A stretch of DNA of 64,000 bases, taken from Hymenoscyphus infarciens. Its lineage: Eukaryota; Ascomycota; Leotiomycetes; Helotiales; Helotiaceae. The stretch spans positions 1-64,000 of the forward strand of contig LLCB01000135.1 of assembly GCA_001414345.1 (NCBI GenBank), given 5' to 3'. Shown here one piece after another: positions 32,959-43,948 of this stretch. Under the pieces are notes generated by a model. It ran no database searches and was not told the DNA's origin. It saw only the letters and a program-made list of their open reading frames with translations. Every line of letters starts with the position of its first letter. Within the stretch, counting starts at the first letter, position 1. The translations under genes and the position numbers were made by a program.

Positions 32959-34789
32959 ATGGCATTCTACGAAGAAGAGTTTCAATGGCACGAAGGAGAG
33001 AGGGCGATGCACAAACTCCTTCGAGTCCCCGAATACGATAATCCTACGCAGCCCTATCTCACGCCAAATGCCGCCAATACTCTCGTTCGCTCACCTATAC
33101 TCGCGCTTGGTGCTCTTGATGCAGAAGGACGACACTGGACATCCTTATGGGGAGGAGAACCTGGCTTCTCAAGACCCGTCGCGCAAGGCATAATAGGCTT
33201 AAAAACAACAGTCGACCGAACGTACGACCCTGTCGCGGAAATACTTCTCGAGGGTAAAGATGATGGCGAGGTCATTAAGGTTGAAGGCACCGGGAAGATG
33301 GTCGGCATGCTAGCTATTGATTTAGAAAGTAGGAGGAGATTCAAACTTTATGGCAGAATGGTTGCTGGGGCTTTGCAAGCCACAGAAGAAGGAATTGGCG
33401 ATGTGCAACTCGTTGTCAAGATCGAGCAGTCACTTGGTAGGTATATATATCTTACCTCTTGAAAGATTTCTAAGCTAACATCCCACAGGAAACTGTCCGA
33501 AATATCTCAACAAGAAGCATATCGTTCCCCATCTACCTCAGCCGAAACTCGTTTCCTCCGAATTACCTCTGCCTCAAGCTGCTCGCGATCTCGTCTCGAA
33601 GACTGACCTCTTCTTCATATCCTCCTCGAATCACGAATCAGATATGGATACAAATCATAGGGGTGGGCCCCCAGGATTTGTAAGAATCCTCGAAACGGAA
33701 AGTGGAACGAGTTTGGTGTATCCAGAGTACAGTGGAAATCGGCTTTACCAGACGCTCGGAAACCTCATAACCACACCACAAGCTGGACTTGTGTTCCCGG
33801 ACTTCGAAACTGGTGATGTTCTCTACACATCCGGTAGCACCGAGGTTTTGACCGGCAAGTCTGCCACGGATCTGATTGCGCATACAAACCTGGCAGTAAA
33901 AATAAACATCGAAGCAGTCCGCTTCGTCTCAAATGGCCTCGGATTCCGCGGCCAAGTAGGAGAATATTCTCCCTACAACCCCCCAGTCAGGTATCTATCC
34001 ACGGAAGCTCGACACAGTACTAAAGAACTCGAGCAGATCACCGCAAAATTAATTGACAAGAAGATCCTCACTCCAACGGTTGGAAGATTTCGATTCCGGA
34101 TTACTGACTCGAAAAAACCCAATCTATGGGAGCCGGGACAGCATGTAGCTCTAAGCTTCAAGGACGAGTTGGACATTGGATATAGTCATATGCGAGACGA
34201 TGATCCGAAGAGTCTTAACGATGATTTTATCAGGACTTTTACGGTTTCTTCAAGACAAGATGATCCAAACAGTAAAGAGGAGTTTGAGATTACAATTCGG
34301 AAGGTTGGCGTTGTTACGGATTTCCTATTCAAACAGAACGTGAGAGCTGGCCTTGAAGTTTCTGTCCAAGCATTTGGTGGAGATTTTTTTATCGAACAGG
34401 TTGAGCAGGAGAATATCGCTTTTGTGGCGGGGGGTGTTGGTATTACACCACTTCTAGCCCAGAGCGCAGATCTTGATTTGCAACGCTTTTATTTGTTTTG
34501 GACTGTTAAGGCGGATGATTTGGCGCTGGTTAGCGATACCTTTGACAAGACTCCTAGTCTCTCCAAGCAGACGCAGTTGTTTGTTACTGGGGATGTGGAT
34601 GAGGATTCTGTGGCGTGGAAGAGTTTGAATACTTCTTGTGCAAAGTTGCACAAGGGGAGGATGACGAAGGGGGATTTGGAGGGTGTTGAGGCGGGGAAGT
34701 GGTACTTGTGTACTGGAACTGCGTTTAGGAATTTGTTGGTTGAGTGGCTGGCGGGGAAGAAGGTGTTTTATGAGGATTTTAATTATTAA
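32959..34789 (+). CDS. FMN split-barrel (PNPOx-like) / ferredoxin-reductase fusion oxidoreductase
   Basis: Two exons (32959-33436, 33489-34789) give 592 residues. The N-terminal half (about 1-290) looks like a pyridoxamine-phosphate-oxidase-like flavin-binding split barrel: SPILALGALDAEGRHWTSLW, GFVRILETESGTSLVYPEY, GNLITTPQAGLVFPDFETGD. The C-terminal half (about 330-592) is an FAD/NAD(P) reductase of the ferredoxin-reductase type. It has FAD-binding RTFTVSSR, the nucleotide-binding GGVGITPLLAQ, a CTGT block near the end (WYLCTGTAFRN) and a terminal aromatic tail (YEDFNY). No 2Fe-2S cysteine cluster follows, unlike many bacterial relatives. It is probably a soluble NAD(P)H-dependent flavoenzyme with unknown electron acceptor. 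The single 52 bp intron joins SLG/NCPKYL. Confidence 0.82.
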
Positions 34790-36307
34790 CATGTGGTCGC
34801 GGTGAGCGATAGGCGCTAGGTCTTAGGCGGGAAATTCACCTTGTTGTCTTTTAACTTTTGCCTTTTAATGAACGACCTTTTCGTCATGTGGCATAGCCTT
34901 AATTTCAAGTCTTCATCTGCCCTTTCCTTCAAAGGTTACCGCGATTATTTTGTTGCCCTGATCTAGCTCTAAGATTACAGTTCGGCTCTCTTGGCGTTGA
35001 CATCGATAAGTCTTCCCGGCAGTGTCCAGTGAATATGAAGTGTTGCCTTTCAAAGTTGAAGTACACCAAAAACCGCTTATCTGCCTTTCTTCTCTTCAAG
35101 ACCCAACTTCCTCACCTACTTTCCGTATTCCTTGTAGAGACGACCGTTTCAAATTCCTGACGATCATCTATAGTTTTCGGGTGTTTCTCCTCTTCTATAG
35201 CACTCTTGATCTTCCACTTGGGTTTCAAACGTAACGGCGTTTTCGAAAGTAGTAATTTATTCGACACTAAAACCTATCCCTAATTTCTAATATGCAGATA
35301 AACTCTTTTTCCAAGCTGCTCAATGTTACTAGGCGGGGATTGGAATTGGGTTTCCCCCTTTTTGGGCGGGTCTCAAGTAATTGCTAGTTTCGTTGGCCAC
35401 CTGTGAGGGAGATGCTATTAGAGTTCCCTGCCACCAGCTATCTAAGCCTTCGTTTACTTTGGTTTGTGTGTATGGCAATAAATACTTATATAGGCGTAGA
35501 GTTCAATAATAGATTAAGTTCTTGATGCTGAGCAGATCTTTGGAGACAGTGGGGAAGAGCCGTGTGCGCTTCGTAGATGGGAGACAGTATATCGTAAGCT
35601 TTTCGTAGTTGTTTTCTGGGGGTTGTGACCAAGCTGCTTTTCGGTTTGTAGTATATTGCATTTAAGCCAAAAGTTAATTGATTATAAAGCTGAGCTGGGA
35701 ACCGCAACGCGATTCTCTTCAATCAAAGAATATCTAACACTCACAGTCTTTAAATATATGTCGGCACTCTTGTGGTATTGTAGTACAGTAGGCCGCGTAC
35801 TTCCCAGAAACGGCCTGGCTTTGTTATTGATGGATAGAACACATGAAGACTAAACTTTGCAGTTGTGGTTATTAGAGTTTGTCTTCAGCTCTAAGCTTTC
35901 TCCTAATAAATCACCATGTGGATTTTGAAATTTCGCAAAGATGGGGGGGCGAGGGATCATTTGGAAACAAGGATATGTTTAGATTTGATGTTAGAAGTAT
36001 AGAGATATCACTAGCCTAGAAATTCGAGTTTCTTAGTGAAACCGAAATGAAATAACCGCCGTATCGCCAGAGCAAAATGTTATAAGTGTCCTTGCTTGAC
36101 AGTATCCAAGGACTTGAATGGGTGATGTGCACTAATTCGTGGGGTGGGGCCTAAATTAGGGTAAGTTTGTACAAAGATATTACAAACACAATTCACTGTC
36201 TGAAGTTGTAGTTTTTGGGGAAGGGTTTATGCTGTTCGCATGTTAGGTTTCTTTTGCGTCAAGTTGCTAAGCGAGTTGTTGAGATGTCACCTTTACGTGA
36301 AATAATC
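34790..36307. other. Gene-free stretch, 1.5 kb
   Basis: Normal composition, short ORFs only (35022-35234, 35486-35722, 35656-35853), no repeats or RNA genes recognised. Confidence 0.5.
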
Positions 36308-37316
36308 TTAGACCGCAACATCCAGTCCTTCCGACGCTTTCAAAGTCTTTTCCCAGCCCTCAATCTTGACCTTAAATCTCGCAAGACAATCCTTCCCTAA
36401 CGCAAGTCTCAACAAATTTTCCCCATCGCCCTCCATAACATTTTCAAAAATCCTCCTAGCCCCCTTCTCAACATCATTCATAGCCGTCATTGCCCCTCCT
36501 TTCATGACAGCATCCATCATCTGCTCCACGGCTGTCCCCAAATATTCCTCCGGCATCTTGCTCTCGGGAACCCCACAAGCTCCCGCAAACGGCGTATTGA
36601 AGAACCCAAACTCAACAAGTAAAACCCTAATTCCAAGTGGATTATACAACGCCTCAGACACCCCCTCCAACGCAAATTTACTAGCCGAATAAAGAGAACG
36701 AGAAGCTTTAGCTTCAATTCCTGCCGCAGAACTAATTTGTACAATCATTCCACTTCCGCGTTTTCGCATGGCTGGGAGGACGAGTCGGGTAAGCAGCATG
36801 GGTCCGAAGAAGTTGGTTTCCATTTCTAGGTGATGAGGAAGTCAGTATTTAGAAATGTTTCGGGATACGACAAGAGTAATTCTGGGGTGCAGGGGAATAA
36901 TTCGGAAATGATTCAGTCATGATTCAGAAGTGATTAAAGAGAAAGAAAGTGGGTAAACTATGTCCCTATTACCTACGAGAACGTGCTTCGGATTCGCTAA
37001 TTGATTCAAACGGTCCGAGCAGAGCGTACCCCGCACAATTTACAAGCACAATTATTTGGCCGTGGATGGATGATGCTTTTGCAACGATGGAGGCGAGTTC
37101 AGCTTCTGGAGATGTGATGTCGAGGCGAAGCCAGTGCCCTCCGAGCGGCTCGATTCCAGAAACTAGTTCTGGTGTTTTGGAAGGGTTGCGGGAGGTGGCT
37201 ATTATGTGTTGTTTGTTTTCCAAAGCGTAACGCGCGAGAGAGAGTCCAAGACCCGAGGAGCAGCCTGTTATCAGCCAAACCTTTGGAGTAAGAGAGGCGG
37301 AAGTAGAAGTAGACAT
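36308..37316 (-). CDS. Short-chain dehydrogenase/reductase
   Basis: Two exons (36977-37316, 36308-36825) give 285 residues. The classical SDR features are intact: cofactor motif TGCSSGLG (about residues 18-25), DIT (about 67-69) contacting the adenine, NCAG (93-96), the catalytic Ser in QISSAAG, and YSASK. The donor GTAGGT was chosen because it restores [14 protein letters not shown], the usual helix before the active site. C-terminal text [15 protein letters not shown] follows the PG-motif position without the PG. Similar fungal SDRs are annotated as oxidoreductases of unknown substrate. The Arg in ATSRNPSK after beta2 suggests NADP(H). Confidence 0.88.
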
Positions 37317-37699
37317 GTTTGATGATGTGCTTTTTGGGGTAATGAGGTAAAATTACACAAGGGGAAGCAATTTACTAGAGTAATCAAAAGAATGAACGAC
37401 ATCTTATATATGGCTGACTGGACAGATAAGGACTTACAGTGATCGACATTAGTTTTGTGAGGGGTTTTGGAACGAAAAGAGGGCTAAGAGGGCTAAAAGC
37501 CGAGGGAACGGAGATAGCCAACCATGGTGATATAGTCAGTGAGATTGGATTTGAAAATTAGATTGAAACTTAAGGGAACTCCAATCCTAGTGCAGTTCAA
37601 TGAGATACTAGATTGATAGTTGTAGAGGCCACAACATGTATTCAGCAGCAAGATGTCATGGTCAAATATTCGTACAAGGTATATTTTACAACATATATA

Positions 37700-40600
37700 C
37701 TACCAAATTCTCTTAGCAGACATCTCGTACCTACTAATCTTTGAAAAATCTTGCCCAGCAGCGGCCTTCTCCTTTCCCAATCTCTCCTTTTCCCTCAACT
37801 TCTTCAGAGTCTCCGGATCATCCCCGAAAATATGATCTCGTTTCTCCTCCTCCATCTCCACCATCCCCCAACTTCCGATCCTTTTTCCTTCCATGTTATA
37901 GTTCTGATGTTCCCGTTTCTTCATGGTACGATATCGGTTGCGTGAGAACTTGAGGAGTAACATCCCCAAGACTAGTTTACAGGCGAGCAGAACGAAGAAT
38001 GCGCCGAGGAAGAAGATAAGCATGGTCAGAGCGGCGATCGCATCGTCTGCACTTGGGAGGTACCAGCGACTAGTAATTGTGATATTTGGGACGCCGAAAG
38101 TGGACCGTCCGAGGGCTTTACGGATAATGGTATCGAAATGTTCAAGAGCAGCGGTGGTGGCTGGAGATGTGGTGGCAGAGTCAACGGACAATGCTGTCGC
38201 AGTTGAGGGTAGAGGTGGTGGAAGATGGGTAGCGAGGAACATATGATAGGTTTGCACTGAGGACCTAATGAATAAGCACGAGAGAGGGATGACAGGTAGA
38301 CCCAGACGCTTGATTAGATTTTGATTGACAAAAGCCTGACATAATTAGCATTTTCTCCTAGGTGGGGGTTAATTTGTAACTTACATTGGTGTAGTAATCT
38401 TTGGCTAAAATGTCAAGATATCTTTGATAAACAGCAGGCTGCACGCGGTTGAACTTGCTGATATACGCATGCTTAATCCAATCGACCAGCATTTCACTAC
38501 CCAGCACAAGCAGGAATGGCGAAAGAACCTCGGCAGACCAACTAGGGAGTATAGTGAAGCTTTCTGGCAAAATCGAGTTGGACCTGATAGGTGCCATCGC
38601 TTCTTTGACAATATCCCCAGCACCACCATCGCTGGTAATACTTAACCCCCCGAGTTCCACAATATTCCGCAACGCAATGATAGTCAGCATGAGCCAAAGC
38701 TGAAAGCGTTCAACGATATCGGCACAGGTCATTTGGAAAATGTTGTCTTTCTGAAACATCTTGAACACAGTTGACTTGATTTCAACGAACTGGTTTGACA
38801 TTAGAAGTGTCAAGAGTGCGTTTGAATAGGAATTGACTGCCACATTCAACGCAATGACTTGGTAGAACAAGGCTGCAGCATGAATAACATTATAAATGAG
38901 CGCCAGAATGAACATTCCAAGGGGGCGTAATATTTTGCTTCGGCCGTCGAGATCCCGCTCCAAAGTTTCGTCCGAGAAGAGGCATTCAAAAATATCCTGC
39001 CCCAGGGCTGAAAAGAGCTTGTCAAAAACCTTGTGGAAATTAGCATTCATCTGATCAATCAGACTGTAATAACGTACCTCCAAAACATTATATAGAACGT
39101 AGAGTTTTATGGCTGCTTGACCTCGGATGCTATGATACATCCTGCTAGCGTCAAACTTCAACAAAATAATGCAACTGAAAATAATAACGGCCCCTTGTAG
39201 TAGATCCGCTTTATGGTGTGAAGACAAGGAAGAAGGTATCGACTTGGTCCGTCGATGCTTACGACCCCAACCTTGTCTTGATTGGCGACGATCCGGTTCA
39301 GATTTGACATTTTCCCGTCCACCACTGAAGCTCACGGACTCGGAAGCTCTCCCTGGACGAGTTTGTAAAGACGATGTAGACGAAGCAGCAGGCCGTACCC
39401 GAGAAACACTACGGGAGCGAGACGTGGGATCCGTATTATCACGACCCTCCCTTTGACGATGCCAAAATCGCCCAGCTCCATGATAGATGAAACCCAAAAT
39501 AAATCGAGTTTCTTTTGCAAAAAACTCGCCCCACCACGAAATTAAAATGGCCAATGCTTTGAAAAATCTTAGAGGCAGAATCGTAAATGTATACAGCCAC
39601 GCATCAAGACAGGCTAGTGTGCCAAAATAGAGTACCTGCTCCAATTGTGGTGGCAATAAAAGAAAGTTTAGCAAGCGCTCAAATTTGATTTTTGAAGTTT
39701 CGTAAGGATTCTCGCTATTAGCTGATCGGTAAATGTACAGAGGCGATGGTCGAGATGAAGATAACTCGAGCTGCAAGTATGTAGGTATAGACATGGGTGG
39801 AAGAGGTATATTTTGCGGTATTGGGGAATGAGACTGATCGAGTGCACTGTTTGGCCCATTTGGCTGAGACTTTGGGGGTATATTGAGAGCTAAAGCTTCG
39901 GGCCTGCTTCCATTTGAGGCAGTTTTCCGTCTGGGAGATATCTGACGGGGCGTTTTGTTGTTTGAAGACATCCGATTGCTAGTTGGAGGGAGAGCAGAAA
40001 TAGACCGTGATGAGAAGCCAGGTCTCCTGGTGGTCCCAGTCGCTGGTGTTGGAGTCACTTCCGAACTCGTTCTGCGGTCTGTACTTGGAGGCTGTGGATT
40101 CTTCAATATCTCAGAGACAGTCGCCTTATACTGCATTTCGTTTCTTTTGGGGTCCTCGGAATCCGACCGCGGTGTGTCAGATATCGAGCCTTTTCTCTCT
40201 AACACCGGCGAAGGAGCCAACGATGGGAAGCCAAACTGAGGAGATTTCCCCGGTGAAGTGACTGGTAGTGATTCGGGTGCAGAAGTCAATGCCTCCATAT
40301 CCACTGCAGATAGTTTCAAAATCTCTCCATTCGCTTTTGCCGTGGACACCGATAATTTCCGGGGTTTTCTAATTTTCTCCTCAGGGATATCAGGAAGCTC
40401 ATGAGGTAAAGTCTTCGCTACTTGTGCCGGTGGTGGTACAAGAATTACATTTTCGCTTTCTCTCTGGGCAGAACCAGTAGCTGGCTCAAAATGTCCAGTT
40501 GCCACCATAGTTGGAGATGAACTCCGAAAGGTCGGTGAGAGGGATGGAGAGGGAAGTTGCCTCACTTCATGAACAGCCAAACTGCCTTTTGAAAGGTCAT

Positions 40601-40766
40601 GTAAGTCCGAGGTGACATGTCGGGGTTGGTGGTTTGATGCATCCAATTGATGAAACTCTCGAGACATTGCATCGCCATTAGTACCAACATGGCCATCCTG
40701 CGCCCCCTGGATTTTCTCTGCTACGACGTCCTGGCTTCTCTCGCCCTCCTCCACATAAATTGCCAT
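37700..40766 (-). CDS. TAPT1/Emp65-family ER membrane protein (DUF747)
   Basis: Two exons (38385-40766, 37700-38335) give 1005 residues. The first roughly 320 residues are Ser/Pro-rich and disordered. The conserved domain then starts with YLQLELSSSRPSPLYIYRS and runs through FERLLNFLLLPPQLEQVLYF, HKADLLQGAVIIFSCIILLK, MYHSIRGQAAIKLYVLYNVL and NSYSNALLTLLMSNQFVEIK to DWIKHAYISKFNRVQPAVY. These are hallmark blocks of the TAPT1 family, with about 6-8 membrane segments. Exon 2 adds a last hydrophobic segment (AALTMLIFFLGAFFVLLACK) and a charged tail. Yeast Emp65 (YER140W) pairs with the SUN-like protein Slp1 in the ER membrane; human TAPT1 is linked to ciliary/Golgi trafficking. The Ser/Arg insert near residues 420-500 is of a kind that varies between species. 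Confidence 0.9.
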
Positions 40767-41355
40767 CTGGATCTTTCAATGAGATCAAGCATAGGTATCA
40801 AAAAATCCTCAAGATGAATTGTTGCGATGTCGGAATTCTTATGAAGAGGTGTCAAATATCGGAAGACGGGAACTTGGAACAATCATTAAAGTCACCTGAT
40901 GGCCACCTAATCACCTGACAAAAACCCATTCACTTCAAAATGTGGAGAATAGCTAGAGGCTTGAAGACTTGTCTCAAGGCAACCAAAATAACCCTAACCC
41001 TGGAGGTGTAGAGTATTAATTAGTATATTAGGTATCTATTCTTTTTTCCCTCTTCTCATTTTTTACAAATTCTGTATGTATGTGGTGTCCTTTACGCATT
41101 CAACATCTTAGGATCCGGGGAAGTGTTGCCGAAAATGCCATTTGGAAAATTTGGAGGCGCCGAACAATGAACAGCGGAATGCGTACTAACCCGATTCGAA
41201 GAATTGTTTTGGTCCATTCCAGAGCTCTCATTGAAAACATCAATCGAAACTCCATGGAGGACGCAGAGCCAAATCGTCAATATTCTCTCTCTTCCAAGCT
41301 GGATCCAAGGTACCAACAAAATATCCCAATCTGAAACGCCAGATCACAAGTCATA
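40767..41355. other. Divergent intergenic region
   Basis: Upstream of both the TAPT1-family gene and the unknown gene at 41356. The overlapping ORFs 41080-41334 and 41092-41319 are not supported. Confidence 0.45.
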
Positions 41356-42651
41356 ATGAGCCTGAACATACCAATATATAATGACGATGAGAGGGTGGAG
41401 TACAGTGGCTTCGCGGACTATGTATGTCCTTGGTCAGGTACGAGATTCTCTCCCAAACTCAGAAAGCACTCCGCATTTACCAATAAATTGTACAGGATTA
41501 CCAATCAAGTAAGCAATCAATATACAGTTATTGTTATTGTCACGGGATAGCTCGCTAACCTACAACTTTCACTTGAGCAGCGGCTACGAACGAGGAGACG
41601 AAATCTTTCTTGGAGCCGCAATGGAAGGTAGAATCTCACACACGGAATACACAGACAGAGATAGGGACCGTTTTACTACGCAGTGCGAGAACACATATAT
41701 AGTAGAGCCATTTGGGATTTATGCAGAAGAGAGAAACAATGCGGCGATTATCGTCATCATAGATCATACGGCGATCGGAACTTCTTATGAGTCCAAGTTG
41801 CTGTATGTATCATGCATTCATTTCTTTTACTTTGAGAAATGCTAATCACTGGACAGATGCGATCAATTCGCAGCTGTAAGATGTTTCAGCGCACCTTTTG
41901 ATTGTAATGGAGAAAGCTAACTAGAGTCCAAAGGCGGGATACCTCACTATAATGGTAAGCTCCCCTTCACAAACAAAACAAGGGATTGTGTATTAAGAAT
42001 CGTCGACAGCCTAACGTCACGGGACGCTATTACCACAACGGCGCGGGGCAGCCTCACACAGACGACAATCCAGACGTAATCATACCTCCTGAAAGGCGTG
42101 AAGGGAATCGCACTCAGAAAGAGAAAGCAGCCCAGATTGCCACGGCCATAACCTATCTCACCAAAGTCCGTGAAAGACCAGATATCGGGGTAGCAGCCTA
42201 CGGCAGCGCAGAATTGGTTCTTCGATTCATGCACTCCATCCCTCCCTATCCGGAACTCGAACTTAGCGACGGCACTCCATACGGGCAATTCAACCACCAT
42301 CGGATCGCAGCTGGATTTGTTGCCGACTCACACTTCTCAGAAAGGGAGATGCCATACTGGGATGCTTACAACGACTCAGCTGAACCTGAAGCAGCTTTGG
42401 GACCCATTTCTATCGCCGTGTCAGAGCAAAGCCGATACCTCAATGATACCGAGCACCGAAAAAAGAGACAAGAGTTGTTGTCATATTTATTCGAGAACCC
42501 AAACCCGTATCAGTTCACGATTTATAGTCATGTAACAGATAGATTCGCCGTCTCTCGGAAGGCGAGGGATAAGGCGCAGATTTTTGCGAAGAAACAGGCT
42601 TTTACCCAGGCGATAACTTGGTTTGATGAGTTCTTGCTCAATGGGGATTGA
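41356..42651 (+). CDS. Hypothetical protein, six exons including three microexons
   Basis: Exons 41356-41437, 41496-41508 (13 bp), 41581-41802, 41857-41875 (19 bp), 41934-41954 (21 bp) and 41998-42651 join to 336 residues in one frame, each with GT..AG borders and introns of 43-72 bp. Joints read CPWSG/LPIN/GYERGDEIFLG, SKLL/CDQFAA/AGYLTIM/NRRQPNVTG. No signal peptide, membrane segment or known catalytic motif is seen. The middle (NNAAIIVIIDHTAIGTSYES) and the C-terminal part (PDIGVAAYGSAELVLRFMHS; NPYQFTIYSHVTDRF) look like a folded, soluble protein. The C-terminal exon is continuous for 218 codons, which supports a real gene. I do not recognise the family. Confidence 0.65.
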
Positions 42652-42920
42652 AATTGATTCGCGCTTGTGTTGAAGGAATTTGTTTGGGGGGTAATTGGGA
42701 ACTCGTTCGCTAAAGAGTAATTAATTTCTTTGTATCACACAGCACCACACACTTCCATCTGATGTCATTGAATTGTCCCGCTGTCCAAAAGGTTCTAAAG
42801 CCTCTAAATGTCCCCCGTTTCTCGAGGTTTGACTTATTAAGATGCTATTATAAATTGCGAAATCGCAACCAGGCAGTTTATGAATTGAGTTGAGTATGAG
42901 CATTGAGATTGGTACTTGAG

Positions 42921-42995
42921 GCGCTAGCATTTCCCGGGTTTGAACTCAGATTAGAGAGAATCCCTTTCACTAACCCACTCGGCTCAGTTGACACT
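42921..42995 (-). repeat. Possible tRNA-derived SINE or tRNA relic
   Basis: On the minus strand GAGCCGAGTGGGTTAG resembles a Pol III A box of tRNA-Leu/Ser type. GAGTTCAAACCCGGG, about 35 bp later, resembles a B box with T-arm. No proper acceptor stem or anticodon arm can be folded, so it is at best a relic or SINE head. Confidence 0.35.
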
Positions 42996-43456
42996 TCATT
43001 TGAAACGAAAATTTTGATTCACAAGAGTTTTTCCTAGCGTTGTACCAAAAGTAAACTCTTTCGCACGCCCTAAATTAACGAAGGAGCACGCAGAGCAATG
43101 GTTAAAGCACTTTCTGATATCTGCGAGAGCTAGCTTTTCTTGGCCTCCCTAACTTCTCTCCCATCTTCTCTATCGCCCCTTTCCCCTTCTTCTACTTTTC
43201 CATTCTTACTTCCTCCCCAGCAGTCCACCATTTCATGAGCACAACCTCCTTCCTCCTTCCCCCTTCCCCCTCTAATCCCCTCCCTTTAGCCCCTCTTACT
43301 TTTGTGCTCAATAAATCGAGAGGAAAGTCCTAAAAAGATAATAGCGAATACATGGTCAACATCCATCTCCCACTTGCAACAAGGGAAACCAAAAGCAAGA
43401 AGAGATGATTGACAAGCTCTCTCTGGGGCTCCTACCATTACAATCATCATCAACAA

Positions 43457-43479
43457 CCCCCCCCCCCCCCCCCCCCCCC
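43457..43479 (+). repeat. Poly-C tract, 23 bp
   Basis: An uninterrupted run of 23 C in a gene-free region. It is likely length-variable between isolates and error-prone in sequencing. Confidence 0.9.
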
Positions 43480-43948
43480 GCCAACGCAAAAACTCGACTC
43501 CCATGTCCCTCCCTCAAAGCCTGTGAGTAAAAATCCAAGTAAGAACTCCCCACACCACAACACATCTAGCCAGCTCAAGTCTCAATTCACTTTTAGAACT
43601 GCAAGAAGGTAAAAACAGACATTTTTTGAGACCTCAAATAATAAGCTGGAAAAGCTATCTACTCCCACAAAAGCAGCACCTCAATTAAAAAAATCCCAAT
43701 CTATGAAGTGGGAAAAAAGAAGTAATGCTCGATCCCGCTCACTTCCCTTGAGGGTATCTCTGTAGAAAACGCCACAACTTTTTAAAAAAAGACTCACAAA
43801 GATCGCCTTTTTCCCCACTCACTAATCGTCGAATGTTCACATCCAACACCGCCAATGCCACCTCAACCTCCAGCCCCCTGCACTTTTCAGTTTAACAAGC
43901 TAGTAGTACACCCCCCCTCTCCCAATTACCGGTCAAAGCAGCCCACCC

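Larger units (their letters stand above)
42652..43948. other. Intergenic between convergent genes
   Basis: Contains a tRNA-like/SINE-like word pair (42921-42995) and a C23 homopolymer (43457-43479). CT-rich text at 43140-43290. No ORF is supported. Confidence 0.5.

Noticed and set aside
43409..43612. ORFs reading through the C23 tract (poly-Pro or poly-Gly)
   Set aside because: Homopolymer artefact in both orientations, with no supporting signals.
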